Made by a program: the position numbers and the translations under genes
From: Pseudomonadota bacterium
GTDB lineage: Bacteria; Desulfobacterota; Syntrophorhabdia; Syntrophorhabdales; Syntrophorhabdaceae
Assembly: GCA_026388315.1 (NCBI GenBank)
Contig: JAPLKA010000117.1
Location: forward strand, 1-43,501
Length of the DNA: 43,501 nucleotides
Reading direction: 5' to 3'
Shown: in pieces, positions 1-8,814 of the stretch
How positions within the stretch are numbered: the stretch's first letter is position 1
Layout: every line of letters begins with the position of its first letter
The notes under the pieces: generated by a model
Told to the model about the DNA's origin: nothing
The model's database searches: none
Seen by the model: only the letters and a program-made list of their open reading frames with translations

Positions 1-381
1 AATCATATTCCGGAAAAAGTCCCTCCACATTATCCACCGATACCCCCAACATATTGTATTTACTGGTTAATTATACCATATACGGCACACTTAATCCACG
101 GAATAGTTACGGATGAGGGGATTATTTCACAGGTTCTACCCGGCTTCGGACAAATCAGGCCGGCCCAGACACGGCACTGGCCGCAGGCTTAACCTCCAGC
201 CGGGAACCCGCATGAACTTTTGCGGGTGGCCACCAAGGCATGCTTGAAGTCGCGACTCGCAAAAAGTTCTTCCGGCCATAACGCAATTCATTGTATCCTT
301 ATCTATCATGCCATATCGATATTCACTGTTCCGTCGAAGAGTTCATTTTTATCTTTAAGATGGTAGAACACAAGAATATAT
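1..381. other. Gene-free left edge with one inverted repeat
   Basis: I see no convincing reading frame here. An imperfect inverted repeat pairs GAACTTTTGCG (214-224) with CGCAAAAAGTTC (258-269), which could form a stem with a loop of about 33 nt. A single DnaA-box-like word, TTATCCACC, lies at 30-38 but has no companions. Nothing else is recognisable. Confidence 0.4.
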
Positions 382-410
382 TTGAATTTTCCGTATTGCA
401 GGGTTAGAAT
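382..410 (+). promoter_or_regulatory. Candidate sigma-70 promoter of the parB-like gene
   Basis: TTGAAT (382-387), a 17-bp spacer and TAGAAT (405-410) fit a sigma-70 promoter. It ends 26 bp before the ATG at 437. A GAGGGG ribosome-binding site lies at 427-432. Confidence 0.5.
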
Positions 411-436
411 TTCAACAAAAAACACAGAGGGGCAAT

Positions 437-1387
437 ATGGCGACGAAGAAGAATAGTACCGTACAGGAAACAAACCCGGAGTTTCTCTATGTTCCCATAG
501 GGAATATCGTTGTGTTGGAACAGGTCAGATCGAATGTCAACATTGAATCAGATTCATTCAAAGCTCTTGTACAATCCATTAAAGACAAAGGCATCTTAGA
601 GCCTCTCCTTGTAACAAGAGGAGATGGCGACTCATACACGCTTATCTGCGGGGAGAGGCGTCTTGAAGCAGCCCGGCAGCTCGAACTTGAATTAGTACCG
701 GTGCGGATCATAGAAGCAGGTAAGGAATCAGGTGAGACCATAGCCCTTCAACTCACAGAGAACCTCCAGCGAGAAGATTTAAACCCTATGGATCAGGCAA
801 AGGGGATATTGGCATATATACAGGCAAGACATCCTGATAAGGGGTATGATGTGGATGGGGTAATGAGTGAGTTGGTGAGCTACGACCTTAAGCCTGACTC
901 CGTATCGCCTGAAATGACAGACACGGTGTCTGTCATTTCTCAAATAGTAGGAAAGTCAATACGGACGCTGTCTCGCACGATTTCACTTTTAAAACTTTCC
1001 CCTGAGATTCAGGCAGCGATTTCGGAGGGGACACTCCAAGTTTCCCAGGGATATCTCTTCGCAGCCAACCTCGAATGTCCCGACCGTGCGAAGATATTCA
1101 CCGACATCATGAAGACACCAGTGACCAACCCCGTCCTGAACAATCTGCTCACAGCATACAAAAAAGTCAAACCAGTCCCGGGTGTTGCAAAGCCACTACC
1201 CATGAAGAAGCAGATTGCCGGCTTACGATCCTTTGAATCACGCATTGAGATGGGCTTCGCAACATACACGAGAACTGACCTTGTGACACTTCTTGATGAG
1301 CTGCATGTTTTCTGTGCTTTAGTGGAACTGCGGATACCGATTGCCCCGGAACCTCCGCCGGAGAAGAAAAAGCCACCACAGGTGTGA
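437..1387 (+). CDS. ParB/RepB/Spo0J-family DNA-binding protein
   Basis: This 316-residue protein has ParB-family hallmarks. The ParB/sulfiredoxin-like N-domain carries GERRLEAARQL (about residues 72-82) and ENLQREDLNPMDQAKG (about 108-123). A KorB/HTH-like region follows (SQIVGKSIRTLSRTISLLKLSPEIQ). Family members bind parS-like sites and some are CTP switches. No parA gene lies beside it and the setting is accessory, so a solitary ParB-like regulator or mobile-element gene fits better than the chromosomal segregation ParB. Its middle (EMTDTVSVIS) is encoded by a perfect 29-bp palindrome just before the HTH. Decayed copies of the same HTH segment occur at about 3018-3085, 3167-3300 and 16605-16775. 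The start is the ATG after GAGGGG. Confidence 0.8.
   Translation: MATKKNSTVQETNPEFLYVPIGNIVVLEQVRSNVNIESDSFKALVQSIKDKGILEPLLVTRGDGDSYTLICGERRLEAARQLELELVPVRIIEAGKESGETIALQLTENLQREDLNPMDQAKGILAYIQARHPDKGYDVDGVMSELVSYDLKPDSVSPEMTDTVSVISQIVGKSIRTLSRTISLLKLSPEIQAAISEGTLQVSQGYLFAANLECPDRAKIFTDIMKTPVTNPVLNNLLTAYKKVKPVPGVAKPLPMKKQIAGLRSFESRIEMGFATYTRTDLVTLLDELHVFCALVELRIPIAPEPPPEKKKPPQV
911..939. repeat. 29-bp perfect palindrome inside parB
   Basis: The arms are GAAATGACAGACAC (911-924) and its exact complement (926-939) around a single central G (925). It is translated in frame as EMTDTVSVIS. Related sequences at 3027-3055 and 3176-3196 keep the GACAC-G-GTGTC core. Their outer arms differ but remain self-complementary. 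Confidence 0.85.
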
Positions 1388-1679
1388 AAAGGGCCGTGAT
1401 TCGTGAATCGTGATTAGTCAAACCAATTACGAATTACGAGTTTTAAATGGAGCGGAGAGCGGGTAGACGCAGACTTCAGCCTGCGTGGAAGGGGAGAGCA
1501 AAACCGCGAATCGATATAAGGCACCCCAAAATAAAGGAAGCTCTGTTTTATTGCTGTTGAGCACTCCTTCCTGAAGTCGATAGTTTGCCATTTTCTTTTA
1601 ATGTTAAATCTTTCAGACGGTAATAAATTAGATTTTCACTTGCATACTATCAAAGATTTAGAGAAAATAGAAAAGGAAC
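1388..1679. repeat. Intergenic stretch with word repeats and a hairpin
   Basis: No gene is visible. At about 1397-1440 there are short near-tandem words of the GTGATTC/GTGAATC and AATTACGA type. A hairpin pairs ACGCAG (1467-1472) with CTGCGT (1481-1486) inside a GTAGACGCAG..CAGCCTGCG string. The last 100 bp are AT-rich and lead into the next gene, whose ribosome-binding site is AAAAGGAAC. Confidence 0.45.
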
Positions 1680-2762
1680 ATGGATAACTCAAAAGAACAC
1701 AAGTGGAAATTATTTGAAAAGCTTGTAACAGCTATTCATGTTGCTGAAGGTCGGGGCGCAGAAGTTTTCTGGGATAAGAAAATAAATGGTCGCCAATTTG
1801 ATGTTGTCATAAAATTTAAGCATGGCTTTTATGAATATCTCACGGTTATAGAATGTAAAAATTATGCCAACCCAATATCGGTAGAAAAAGTAGAGGCATT
1901 TGTCACAAAAAGCCAAGATGCAAATGCCGATAAAGCAATAGTTGTTTCTTCGTCAGGCTTTCAAGAAGGCTGTTTTAATGTTGCCAAAATACACAATGTT
2001 GAACTCTACACATTAAACGAGATAAGCAAAATTCCTGATAAGCTCCTAAGCTCTCAGCTAACCCCGGCCTTAAATATTTATGATGTTGAGCTTACGCTAA
2101 GTAAGGGGAAAAAAGTAAAACTTCCTAAAGAAAGCAACAAATTCACATATTTTATATACAACTCTGTTATTTACCAAGGAGAAAAGACTTGTTCTATACA
2201 AGCACTCATTGAAAAAGAATTAAGAAAAAATGTTGCCATACCGAAACAAGTAGAGCAGATCTTGCATATAGCTGTTGATTTGCCGTGTAGGGTCAGTATC
2301 CCTACTATTATAGACAATGCTCAACTATCTAAGATTACATTAAAATACAAGTTGATTATAGGACGCCCTCTGAAAAGCAATCAGAACCTTGATTTACATG
2401 TCGCACGTAAATTATTTACCAATTATGAATATAAAGATGTTCTCAAAGGAACAAAGATAGAGGTAGAGGGAAGTAAACTCAGAATTGGAATTGATACGAC
2501 TCTGCAACCGGGGAAATTTTATATTAATAATTTGGGGTTTTATTACTATTGTGACTCACTTGATGGTACAATAGCGACCGTTTATTTGGTAGAGTCTTAT
2601 CAGCATGGGCGCTTATTACAAACCGGCAGGTTTCAGATAGAAACAAAACATGCAGATCATTACTTAGAGGTCACCGAAAAGCATGATATAAAGAGATTGA
2701 AAAATAGACTAAATAAACTTAAAAATGCAGAAAAAAGTAACTCTGAAAGGAAATCTACATAG
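1680..2762 (+). CDS. Restriction endonuclease-like (Mrr-type) protein
   Basis: This is a 360-residue protein. Its N-terminal third fits the Mrr_cat branch of the PD-(D/E)xK nuclease fold. The fold elements are a helix (LFEKLVTAIHVAEGRGAEV), the metal-binding Asp in GRQFDVVI (about residue 40), the ExK signature in TVIECKNY (about residues 57-63), and a strand-helix VEAFVTKSQDANADKAIVVSSSGF. Residues 140-360 match nothing I recognise and end in a Lys-rich tail. The gene is clearly more AT-rich than the core genes downstream and lies between ParB-like debris, so I infer horizontal acquisition. There is no methyltransferase beside it, so a type IV-like (modification-dependent) or solitary defence nuclease is more likely than a classical restriction pair. 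ATG follows AAAAGGAAC. Confidence 0.7.
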   Translation: MDNSKEHKWKLFEKLVTAIHVAEGRGAEVFWDKKINGRQFDVVIKFKHGFYEYLTVIECKNYANPISVEKVEAFVTKSQDANADKAIVVSSSGFQEGCFNVAKIHNVELYTLNEISKIPDKLLSSQLTPALNIYDVELTLSKGKKVKLPKESNKFTYFIYNSVIYQGEKTCSIQALIEKELRKNVAIPKQVEQILHIAVDLPCRVSIPTIIDNAQLSKITLKYKLIIGRPLKSNQNLDLHVARKLFTNYEYKDVLKGTKIEVEGSKLRIGIDTTLQPGKFYINNLGFYYYCDSLDGTIATVYLVESYQHGRLLQTGRFQIETKHADHYLEVTEKHDIKRLKNRLNKLKNAEKSNSERKST

Positions 2763-3017
2763 TTAATCTATGATAGGAGCAGACAAGACTTTTATGTTCT
2801 AAGGAGACATCCTTTAAAAAACAAGAAACAGCTTGACGTTCCTTTCGAACACGTTAGAAGCAGAGATATTCTTAAGGAAAGAAATAACTTTGGGAAGTAA
2901 TAGCCCTCTCTTTCTCTCGGTAATCCTTGTTTTTAGGAAACCGCGAAGCCCACGCTTTGTAGGTGCAGTTATTACGTATAGTAATTTGAAATATTTACTT
3001 TTTATTACATTGAGGAC

Positions 3018-3085
3018 CTGCCGGAGGATGTTGTTGACACGGTGTCAACAACATCATAAATCTCTGTAAAGTCAACACTGCCGCC
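3018..3085 (+). pseudogene. Decayed ParB fragment with its own 29-bp palindrome
   Basis: Translated in one frame this reads P-E-D-V-V-D-T-V-S-T-T-S-stop-I-S-V-K-S-T-L. It aligns with P-E-M-T-D-T-V-S-V-I-S-Q-I-V-G-K-S-I-R-T of the intact ParB at 437-1387. The palindrome spans 3027-3055, with arms GATGTTGTTGACAC and the exact complement around G3041. It sits at the same position as the parB palindrome, but only the GACAC-G-GTGTC core is shared. Confidence 0.55.
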
Positions 3086-3101
3086 GGAAATACCATTCTT
3101 T

Positions 3102-3139
3102 GAGATTGCCACACTTCCTGGAGGTCGCTCGCGATGACA
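3102..3139. repeat. Dispersed repeat-like string
   Basis: GAGATTGCCAC at 3102-3112, followed by CGCTCGCGATGACA at 3126-3139, resembles a dispersed intergenic repeat I recognise from other bacterial genomes. The assignment is by eye and only one copy is present in this window. Confidence 0.35.
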
Positions 3140-3166
3140 GGTAAAGGGGAGACCGGAGGACCTATC

Positions 3167-3300
3167 CAAAGGAAGTGACGGACACGGTGTCCGTCATCGC
3201 TAAAATCTCTGGAAAGTCAATACGGACAATGTTTAACGTGGTTTAACTTTTGATAAATTCTGACGAGATTCAGATGGCAATCCGAAATGAAGGCAGTGGA
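3167..3300 (+). pseudogene. Decayed ParB HTH fragment with a 21-bp palindrome
   Basis: In one frame this reads P-K-E-V-T-D-T-V-S-V-I-A-K-I-S-G-K-S-I-R-T-M, then a stop, then L-L-I-N-S-D-E-I-Q-M-A-I-R-N-E-G. It is collinear with ParB residues around the HTH (TDTVSVISQIVGKSIRT..LLKLSPEIQAAISEG). The palindrome at 3176-3196 has arms TGACGGACAC and its complement around G3186. Compared with parB, an A-to-G change in the left arm is matched by T-to-C in the right arm. Confidence 0.65.
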
Positions 3301-3353
3301 TAGTAAATAGTGGATAGTAAAAGATGAAAGGGGAAAGCTGATAGTTGATGATT

Positions 3354-3440
3354 TGTTGCCCAAATATACATATAACCAATAATATAGAATATGAGCAGGG
3401 AGCGAAACTGTGTTCCTGCGGATATCATATTTGGGCAACA
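3354..3440. repeat. MITE-like element with 14-bp terminal inverted repeats
   Basis: TGTTGCCCAAATAT (3354-3367) is exactly complementary to 3427-3440, and 59 bp lie between. An inner stem pairs GCAGGGA with TTCCTGC within the loop. There is no coding capacity and no obvious target-site duplication. The short size, perfect terminal repeats and accessory setting suggest a miniature non-autonomous element or a long hairpin. The preceding bases (about 3294-3350) hold GGATAGTAAATAGT word repeats. Confidence 0.5.
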
Positions 3441-3580
3441 GGCTGTTATCTTCTAACCTTTACCCCTTCAGCCATCAATTCTTAATGGGTTACTGAGCGG
3501 AAAATGAAATAGCTGTTGATTACCACATTTCCTTATGATAAAAAATTCTATATACCCAAAAAAACAAGGCGAGAGTCTGA

Positions 3581-4156
3581 TTGACCATTAATGAAGCAAA
3601 TCCATTGAGAAGAACTGGTGACACAAAAAGAAACACTATAGTTTGTATTGTCTGCACTGTTATCATATTATTCATTATCCCGGATATGGCGTATGCCTTC
3701 AAACAGACAGACCTGGATAAACTCCTGGCAACAAAACAGTGCCAATGGTGCGACCTGCGAAACGCTGACCTCTCTGATGCGCAGCTCTCCGGTGCGCAAA
3801 TCGCCAATGCCAACCTGTCAGGCGCAAACCTATCCGGCGCCGACCTGTCAGATGCCAACCTTTCCGGTGCTGTGATGTCCGGCGCTAACCTCCACAATGC
3901 TAATCTGTCCGGCGCATACTTGCGCGGCGCCAAACTGCACAACGCCGACCTGTCAGGCGCCGACCTGTCAAAAGCAAGGTTGAACAACGCCAACCTGTCA
4001 GATGCCGACCTGTCAGATGCAAACTTTTCTGGTGCCAATCTTTCGGGCACCACCTGGGAAGATGGGAAAAAATGCGATGATGACTCAATAGGACAGTGCA
4101 CCAGGGCCATCTCTCCCGCTAATCGTGGAAGCCTCGGAGGAGGGATTCCTTTTTAG
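3581..4156 (+). CDS. Secreted pentapeptide-repeat protein
   Basis: This 191-residue protein starts with TTG behind AAGGCGAG. It has a signal peptide: basic N-region ([10 protein letters not shown]), hydrophobic [15 protein letters not shown], and an AYA cleavage site near residue 39. A CxWC-type motif (CQWCDL) follows, then about 20 A(D/N)LSG-type pentapeptide repeats (about residues 58-160) that form a right-handed quadrilateral beta-helix in known structures. The C-terminus is short and unique ([17 protein letters not shown]..). CxWC plus A(D/N)LxG proteins are common in anaerobes and of unknown function. The repeats make the GC-rich antisense frame look open, but that frame is a shadow. 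Confidence 0.75.
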   Translation: MTINEANPLRRTGDTKRNTIVCIVCTVIILFIIPDMAYAFKQTDLDKLLATKQCQWCDLRNADLSDAQLSGAQIANANLSGANLSGADLSDANLSGAVMSGANLHNANLSGAYLRGAKLHNADLSGADLSKARLNNANLSDADLSDANFSGANLSGTTWEDGKKCDDDSIGQCTRAISPANRGSLGGGIPF

Positions 4157-4460
4157 CCACGTTATTGAAGGCCAAACTCTGAGGCTGGATGTTTTCCGTA
4201 AGCCCTCAGTCTTGTGAGATATTGTCAGAAAAATTGTCTCTGGAGTAAGCATCGAAGCATTATCGGGTAACCCATCATGACGAGAATGAACGTTCCCATA
4301 GGGACGATGGGCAGGGATGAGCCCACTTCAGGCAGCCTCCGCCCTTGCCCATCGAGTGAGTTTGAGTCATAGAAAGGGTAATAATGCTGAGTTGGCGAAC
4401 GGAAGAGATATTTTCCAGTCTAATAACTGATGAGGGGATACTATTTTCTTCCATTTTATC
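4157..4460. other. Leader region before rpsB with a long stem-loop
   Basis: There is no gene. A near-perfect stem pairs CGATGGGCAGGG (4305-4316) with CCCTTGCCCATCG (4342-4354), with a one-base bulge and a loop of about 25 nt. It could be a terminator-like structure for the upstream gene (no T-tract follows), a repeat, or a regulatory element. Nothing else is recognisable. Confidence 0.4.
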
Positions 4461-4489
4461 TTGAAATATTTGAAATCATATGGTATTTA
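4461..4489 (+). promoter_or_regulatory. Candidate extended -10 promoter of the rpsB operon
   Basis: TTGAAA (4461-4466), a 17-bp spacer and TATTTA (4484-4489), with TGG directly before the -10, fit an extended -10 promoter. It leaves a 5' leader of about 100 nt before rpsB, where ribosomal protein feedback could act. Confidence 0.4.
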
Positions 4490-4593
4490 AACCACGCAGT
4501 TAATTCGCACGTCTTTCAATCGGCAGCAGGGTGCAGTAAATCTGTCTGTTGCTGAAATGCGAAAGGCGGAAGTTAAAAAAACCAGGAGGATCG

Positions 4594-5382
4594 ATGTCTA
4601 ATTTAACAATTAAACAATTACTCGAAGCAGGTGTGCATTTCGGACACCAGACAAAAAGGTGGAATCCCAAGATGAAACCTTACATTTTCGGTGCACGGAA
4701 CGGCATATACATCATTGACCTGCAAAGGACATTGAAAATGTTCAAAGAGGCCTACAATTTCGTAAGAGAAGTTGCGTCACGGAACGAATATATCCTGTTT
4801 GTGGGCACCAAAAAACAAGCCCAGGAGGGTATCCGGGAAGAGGCAAAAAGGTGCGGCGCCTTTTACGTGAACGTCAGATGGCTTGGTGGCACAATGACGA
4901 ACTTCCAGACGATTGAAAAAACAATCGACAGATTCCGGAAATACGAAGAGCTGAAAGGCAGCGATATCTTCAAGGCGCTCCCCAAGAAGGAAGCTATTGG
5001 AATAGACAAAGAAATTGCAAAACTCGAAAGGAACATCGGCGGTATAAAGAGCATGGATCGTTTGCCGGGCGCTATCTATATAGTTGACCCGAAGAAGGAA
5101 TACATTGCTGTGAAGGAAGCCAAAAAACTCGGCATCCCCACTGTAGGCATTGTGGATTCGAATTGTGACCCCGATGATATAGATTACATCATACCGGGCA
5201 ATGATGATGCAATAAGGGCTATCAAACTTATTACCATGAAAATTGCAGACGCCGTTCTCGAAGGAAAAGCACTCTATATTGAAGAATTCCAGGGCAAAGA
5301 CGAGCCGACCGAAGAACCCAAACCTTTTGTAGACGAAAGTCTGCTTGAAGAAGAGAAGTACGAGGAATTTTTCGATCGTTAG
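4594..5382 (+). CDS. rpsB: 30S ribosomal protein S2
   Basis: This is a 262-residue S2. It begins [38 protein letters not shown], the conserved S2 N-terminus, and contains [10 protein letters not shown] and [36 protein letters not shown]. An in-frame upstream ATG exists at 4549, but the ATG at 4594 follows a strong AGGAGG and matches the family start. It opens the operon rpsB-tsf-pyrH-frr-uppS-cdsA-dxr-rseP-tsaB. The acidic C-terminal tail is normal for the family. Confidence 0.97.
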   Translation: MSNLTIKQLLEAGVHFGHQTKRWNPKMKPYIFGARNGIYIIDLQRTLKMFKEAYNFVREVASRNEYILFVGTKKQAQEGIREEAKRCGAFYVNVRWLGGTMTNFQTIEKTIDRFRKYEELKGSDIFKALPKKEAIGIDKEIAKLERNIGGIKSMDRLPGAIYIVDPKKEYIAVKEAKKLGIPTVGIVDSNCDPDDIDYIIPGNDDAIRAIKLITMKIADAVLEGKALYIEEFQGKDEPTEEPKPFVDESLLEEEKYEEFFDR

Positions 5383-5409
5383 CAGGATCGTTAGTTTAGG
5401 AGGATAATG

Positions 5410-6015
5410 ATGGAGATATCTGCAGGACTTGTTAAGAAATTGAGAGAGAAAACAGGCGTTGGCCTGATGGATTGCAAGGAGGCACTAAAACACGCCAGCG
5501 GTGACATGGAAAAGGCAATCGATTACCTGAGGGAAAAAGGTCTTGCAAAATTGCAGAAAAGGTCTGGCAGGGCAGCATCCGAGGGTGTAATCGCATCGTA
5601 CATACATACCGGCGGAAAGGTGGGTGTCATGGTAGAAGTGAACTGTGAAACCGATTTTGCCGCAAATTCAAAAGATTTTCAGGAATTCACAAAGGATGTG
5701 GCCATGCAGGTTACTGCAGCGAGCCCGCTCTATGTTAAAAGGGAGGATATCCCTGAGGAAATAAGGGTAAAAGAGAAGGATTTATACCGGAGACAGGCCC
5801 TTGATTCCGGCAAGCCGGAAAAGATAATCGACAAGATTGCCGAAGGGAAAATGGAGAAATTTTACCAGGAAGTATGTCTCATGGAGCAATCTTTTATCAA
5901 GAATCCTGATATTACGATGAAAGGGCTTCTCGAGGATCTTGTTGTCAAAATCGGTGAAAATGTTATTATCAGGCGCTTTGTACGTTTCCAGCTTGGAGAA
6001 ACTGCCGAAGAATAA
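5410..6015 (+). CDS. tsf: Elongation factor Ts
   Basis: EF-Ts is the nucleotide-exchange factor that recycles EF-Tu. The 201-residue protein starts [25 protein letters not shown] (UBA-like N-domain) and has the core motif [13 protein letters not shown]. This is the short, single-core form. Two ATGs are adjacent (5407 and 5410). AGGAGG at 5398-5403 gives better spacing to 5410. It lies 27 bp after rpsB, and the gap contains a repeated GATCGTTAG word. Confidence 0.96.
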   Translation: MEISAGLVKKLREKTGVGLMDCKEALKHASGDMEKAIDYLREKGLAKLQKRSGRAASEGVIASYIHTGGKVGVMVEVNCETDFAANSKDFQEFTKDVAMQVTAASPLYVKREDIPEEIRVKEKDLYRRQALDSGKPEKIIDKIAEGKMEKFYQEVCLMEQSFIKNPDITMKGLLEDLVVKIGENVIIRRFVRFQLGETAEE

Positions 6016-6016
6016 G

Positions 6017-6751
6017 ATGAGATTCAACAGAATCCTTTTAAAATTAAGCGGTGAAGTCCTCATGGGAAAAGAGGGCTATGGTATTGATCCGGAAATCGTA
6101 AGGGAAACTGCGTTTCAAATCAGGGATGTGAAGGAGCTTGGCGTTGAGATTGCCATTGTGATTGGCGGAGGGAACATATACAGGGGCATGAGAGCAGAAA
6201 AGCAGGGCATAGACAGGGTAACGGGCGATTATATGGGCATGCTCGCAACACTGATGAATGCCCTTGTTATTCAGGATGCCCTTGAAAAGATCGGGGTCCC
6301 TGCAAGGGTCCAGAGCGCCCTCCAGATAGAAAAGGTGGCGGAGCCTTTCCTGAAGAGAAAGGCCATCAAGCACCTTGAAAAAGGCAGGGTTGTCATATTT
6401 GCCTGCGGGACAGGAAACCCCTTCTTTACCACAGATACCGCTGCAGCCCTGCGTGCCCTTGAGGTAGGGGCCGATGTGCTTTTAAAGGCAACAAGGGTGG
6501 ACGGAGTCTACGACAAAGACCCCGAGGTCTGTGATGATGCGATATTTTTCCCTGAAATCTCCTATATGGATGTCCTGAAGAAAGGTTTGAGAGTTATGGA
6601 TGGCACTGCCATAAGCCTCTGCATGGATAACAATCTTCCTATCATTGTTTTGAATATAAAAGAAAAAGACAACATGAAAAAGGCAGTCCTGGGAGAACGT
6701 GTCGGGACTGTTGTGAAGGGGGTAGGGTATCATGAAGAACGAAATAGTTGA
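6017..6751 (+). CDS. pyrH: UMP kinase
   Basis: This 244-residue amino-acid-kinase-fold enzyme phosphorylates UMP to UDP for pyrimidine nucleotide synthesis. Visible motifs are [11 protein letters not shown] at the N-terminus, [28 protein letters not shown] (acceptor/phosphate loop), [13 protein letters not shown] and [17 protein letters not shown] near the C-terminus. The ATG at 6017 is one base after the tsf stop. The end overlaps frr by 20 bp, which implies translational coupling. Confidence 0.96.
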   Translation: MRFNRILLKLSGEVLMGKEGYGIDPEIVRETAFQIRDVKELGVEIAIVIGGGNIYRGMRAEKQGIDRVTGDYMGMLATLMNALVIQDALEKIGVPARVQSALQIEKVAEPFLKRKAIKHLEKGRVVIFACGTGNPFFTTDTAAALRALEVGADVLLKATRVDGVYDKDPEVCDDAIFFPEISYMDVLKKGLRVMDGTAISLCMDNNLPIIVLNIKEKDNMKKAVLGERVGTVVKGVGYHEERNS

Positions 6752-7289
6752 TGAACTCGAAGACAAACTAAAAAAAACAACCGTAATGCTCCAGAAAGAC
6801 CTGTCAAAGCTGAGAACAGGTATTGCATCTGTTTCACTCCTCGAAGATATAAAGGTTGCGTACTATAACCAGCCCACTCCATTGAATCAGGTTGCCACGA
6901 TAGGAGTATTGGACAGCAGAACCATTACCATTCAACCCTGGGATAATGCCGTGATAGGTGAAATTGAGAAGGCCATCCAGAAATCAGACCTCGGTGTAAA
7001 CCCCATGTCTGACGGAAAAGTAATCAGGCTCGTCTTTCCAAAGCTCACCGAGGAGAGAAGGAGGGAGCTTACAAAGTTGGGGAGCAAAATGCTCGAAAAC
7101 ATAAAGGTGGCCATGCGGAATGTCAGAAGGGATATGAACGAAAAACTAAAAAAGATGGAAAAGGATAAGCTCCTCTCCAAGGACGACTTGCACAAAAACC
7201 AGGAAGATGTCCAGAAACTGACGGACAGGTATATCCAGATGGCAGAAAAGATATACACCGACAAGGAAAAGGAAATCCTGGAGATCTGA
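6732..7289 (+). CDS. frr: Ribosome recycling factor
   Basis: RRF splits post-termination ribosomes together with EF-G. The 185-residue length is standard. The N-terminus ([26 protein letters not shown]) and the Arg-rich segment [39 protein letters not shown] are typical of the three-helix bundle. The gene overlaps pyrH and is followed 6 bp later by uppS. Confidence 0.96.
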   Translation: MKNEIVDELEDKLKKTTVMLQKDLSKLRTGIASVSLLEDIKVAYYNQPTPLNQVATIGVLDSRTITIQPWDNAVIGEIEKAIQKSDLGVNPMSDGKVIRLVFPKLTEERRRELTKLGSKMLENIKVAMRNVRRDMNEKLKKMEKDKLLSKDDLHKNQEDVQKLTDRYIQMAEKIYTDKEKEILEI

Positions 7290-7295
7290 CCTTCC

Positions 7296-8030
7296 ATGTC
7301 TAAACTCGATCAATCTAAACTCCCCGCACATGTTGCAATCATAATGGATGGAAATGGAAGATGGGCAAAAATGAGGAATCTTCCCCGGGTTGAGGGGCAC
7401 GCGCAGGGCCTTGAGTCTGTGCGGAACATTGTCACCATAACAAGGGAGCTACGTATCCCCTATCTCACGCTCTATGCATTTTCAAAGGAAAACTGGTCAA
7501 GGCCAAGGGCAGAGGTAAGGAGGCTCCTTGAACTTCTGGGGATTTTCCTTGAGAATGAGTTGCCGTTGATGATGGATGAGGATATACGGTTTCGTGTGGT
7601 GGGCGACATTAAGGATTTCCCCAAAAAATTACAGCATCAGTTAAATGCTGCGATGCAAAAAACAGCAGGGAATAAAACCCTCTCTCTTAACATCGCATTG
7701 AGTTACAGCGGCAGGGAGGAGATCCTGAACGCAGTGAGGCTGCTTCTGAAGGACATGGACAAAGGGCACATAACGTACATTGATGAAAAGGTTTTTCAAA
7801 GTTATCTCTATACCAGAGACATACCGGACCCCGATTTGCTCATACGGACGAGCGGGGAGATGAGGGTAAGCAACTTTTTGCTCTGGCAGATTGCATATAC
7901 CGAGATATATGTGACGGATACGCTTTGGCCTGATTTCAGGGAAGATGCCTATACGGAAGCATTAAAGGAATACGCGAAAAGAGAAAGACGATTCGGGAGC
8001 GTGAAGGAAAACTTAAGTGGGAGAGCTTAA
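7296..8030 (+). CDS. uppS: Isoprenyl transferase (undecaprenyl diphosphate synthase)
   Basis: This 244-residue cis-prenyltransferase condenses IPP onto FPP to make the C55 lipid carrier for cell-wall precursors. HVAIIMDGNGRWA carries the catalytic Asp (residue 18). YAFSKENWSRP, LNIALSYSGREEI and the substrate-binding DPDLLIRTSGEMRVSNFLLWQ..TEIYVTDTLWPDF are conserved. The loop after NGRWA reads KMRNLPRVEGHAQG, a small departure from the usual arrangement. Its end overlaps cdsA by 14 bp. Confidence 0.95.
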   Translation: MSKLDQSKLPAHVAIIMDGNGRWAKMRNLPRVEGHAQGLESVRNIVTITRELRIPYLTLYAFSKENWSRPRAEVRRLLELLGIFLENELPLMMDEDIRFRVVGDIKDFPKKLQHQLNAAMQKTAGNKTLSLNIALSYSGREEILNAVRLLLKDMDKGHITYIDEKVFQSYLYTRDIPDPDLLIRTSGEMRVSNFLLWQIAYTEIYVTDTLWPDFREDAYTEALKEYAKRERRFGSVKENLSGRA

Positions 8031-8814
8031 AAAAAGGGTAGTTGCTTCTCTGTGTATTGCCCCTGTTATTGCATCAGCTTTTTATTTTTTGCCTGCAAAA
8101 TGGTTTTTTGTCTTGCTCATGCTCGTTTCGATCATTGCCTTGCTTGAGTTGATTACCATGTCAGGCGTCAGGGAAAGATACTTGCTTCTCCTTCTCGCAA
8201 TTTTGTGTATCATCCCGTTGTATTACAAATCGTTTTTTGTCTATACAGGATGTCTCCTTTTTGCGCCATTCATCTTTATGGGATATAAAATTTTGAGGGG
8301 TGAAAGCAAAAAAGAGGGGATCAATGAAGATATTCTGAAAGGGATATATGTCATATTCCTCTGCGAGATTTTTGTTATTATACCCCTTTATTATCTTTCT
8401 TTGCTGAAGGAGACAGGTTGCTCACTCCCTTTTATACTTCTTCTGACCATGTGGGCAAGTGACACCTGCGCATACCTCTTTGGAAAAAGATTCGGGAAGA
8501 GAAAACTTGTGCCATATATAAGCCCGAAAAAAACCTATGAAGGTTTGTTGGGTGCCATGGCGGGCAGTACGGTCGTTATTGTGCTTTCAGGAAAAGTCCT
8601 GGGCATGGGAATATTGGAAACAGTCATTGTCGGCGCCACAATCGGTATCCTTGCACAGATGGGGGACATACTTGAATCTGCCGGGAAAAGGGTCTGCGCA
8701 ACAAAGGACTCCTCTCGTCTTATCCCCGGCCACGGGGGCATCCTTGATAGAATGGATAGTTTTATATTTACGGCACCATTTTTGTACCATTACCTGGCAG
8801 GCGTAAAAATATGA
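8017..8814 (+). CDS. cdsA: Phosphatidate cytidylyltransferase
   Basis: CDP-diacylglycerol synthase makes the CDP-DAG precursor of phospholipids at the inner membrane. The 265-residue protein has about seven hydrophobic segments and the family signature near the C-terminus: SAGKRVCATKDSSRLIPGHGGILDRMDS. It begins with GTG, overlapping the 3' end of uppS. Its stop overlaps the dxr start (ATGA). Confidence 0.94.
   Translation: MGELKKRVVASLCIAPVIASAFYFLPAKWFFVLLMLVSIIALLELITMSGVRERYLLLLLAILCIIPLYYKSFFVYTGCLLFAPFIFMGYKILRGESKKEGINEDILKGIYVIFLCEIFVIIPLYYLSLLKETGCSLPFILLLTMWASDTCAYLFGKRFGKRKLVPYISPKKTYEGLLGAMAGSTVVIVLSGKVLGMGILETVIVGATIGILAQMGDILESAGKRVCATKDSSRLIPGHGGILDRMDSFIFTAPFLYHYLAGVKI

Noticed and set aside
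30-38. DnaA-box-like word as a replication origin signal near a parB gene
   Set aside because: Only one such word is seen, with no dnaA, parA or AT-rich unwinding region, and ParB here is solitary.
911-939. Canonical parS site
   Set aside because: The bacterial parS consensus (TGTTTCACGTGAAACA) does not match. A ParB-binding role for this palindrome remains only a hypothesis.
2833-3069. Open frame of 78 codons after the Mrr-like gene
   Set aside because: It has no ribosome-binding site and no recognisable protein, and it runs through a ParB relic and its palindrome in a different sense. I treat it as chance.
3520-4110. 196-codon antisense frame over the pentapeptide-repeat gene
   Set aside because: It is the shadow of the repeat codons, giving Ser-Ala-Pro-Asp-Arg repeats. 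The sense strand has a signal peptide and family motifs.
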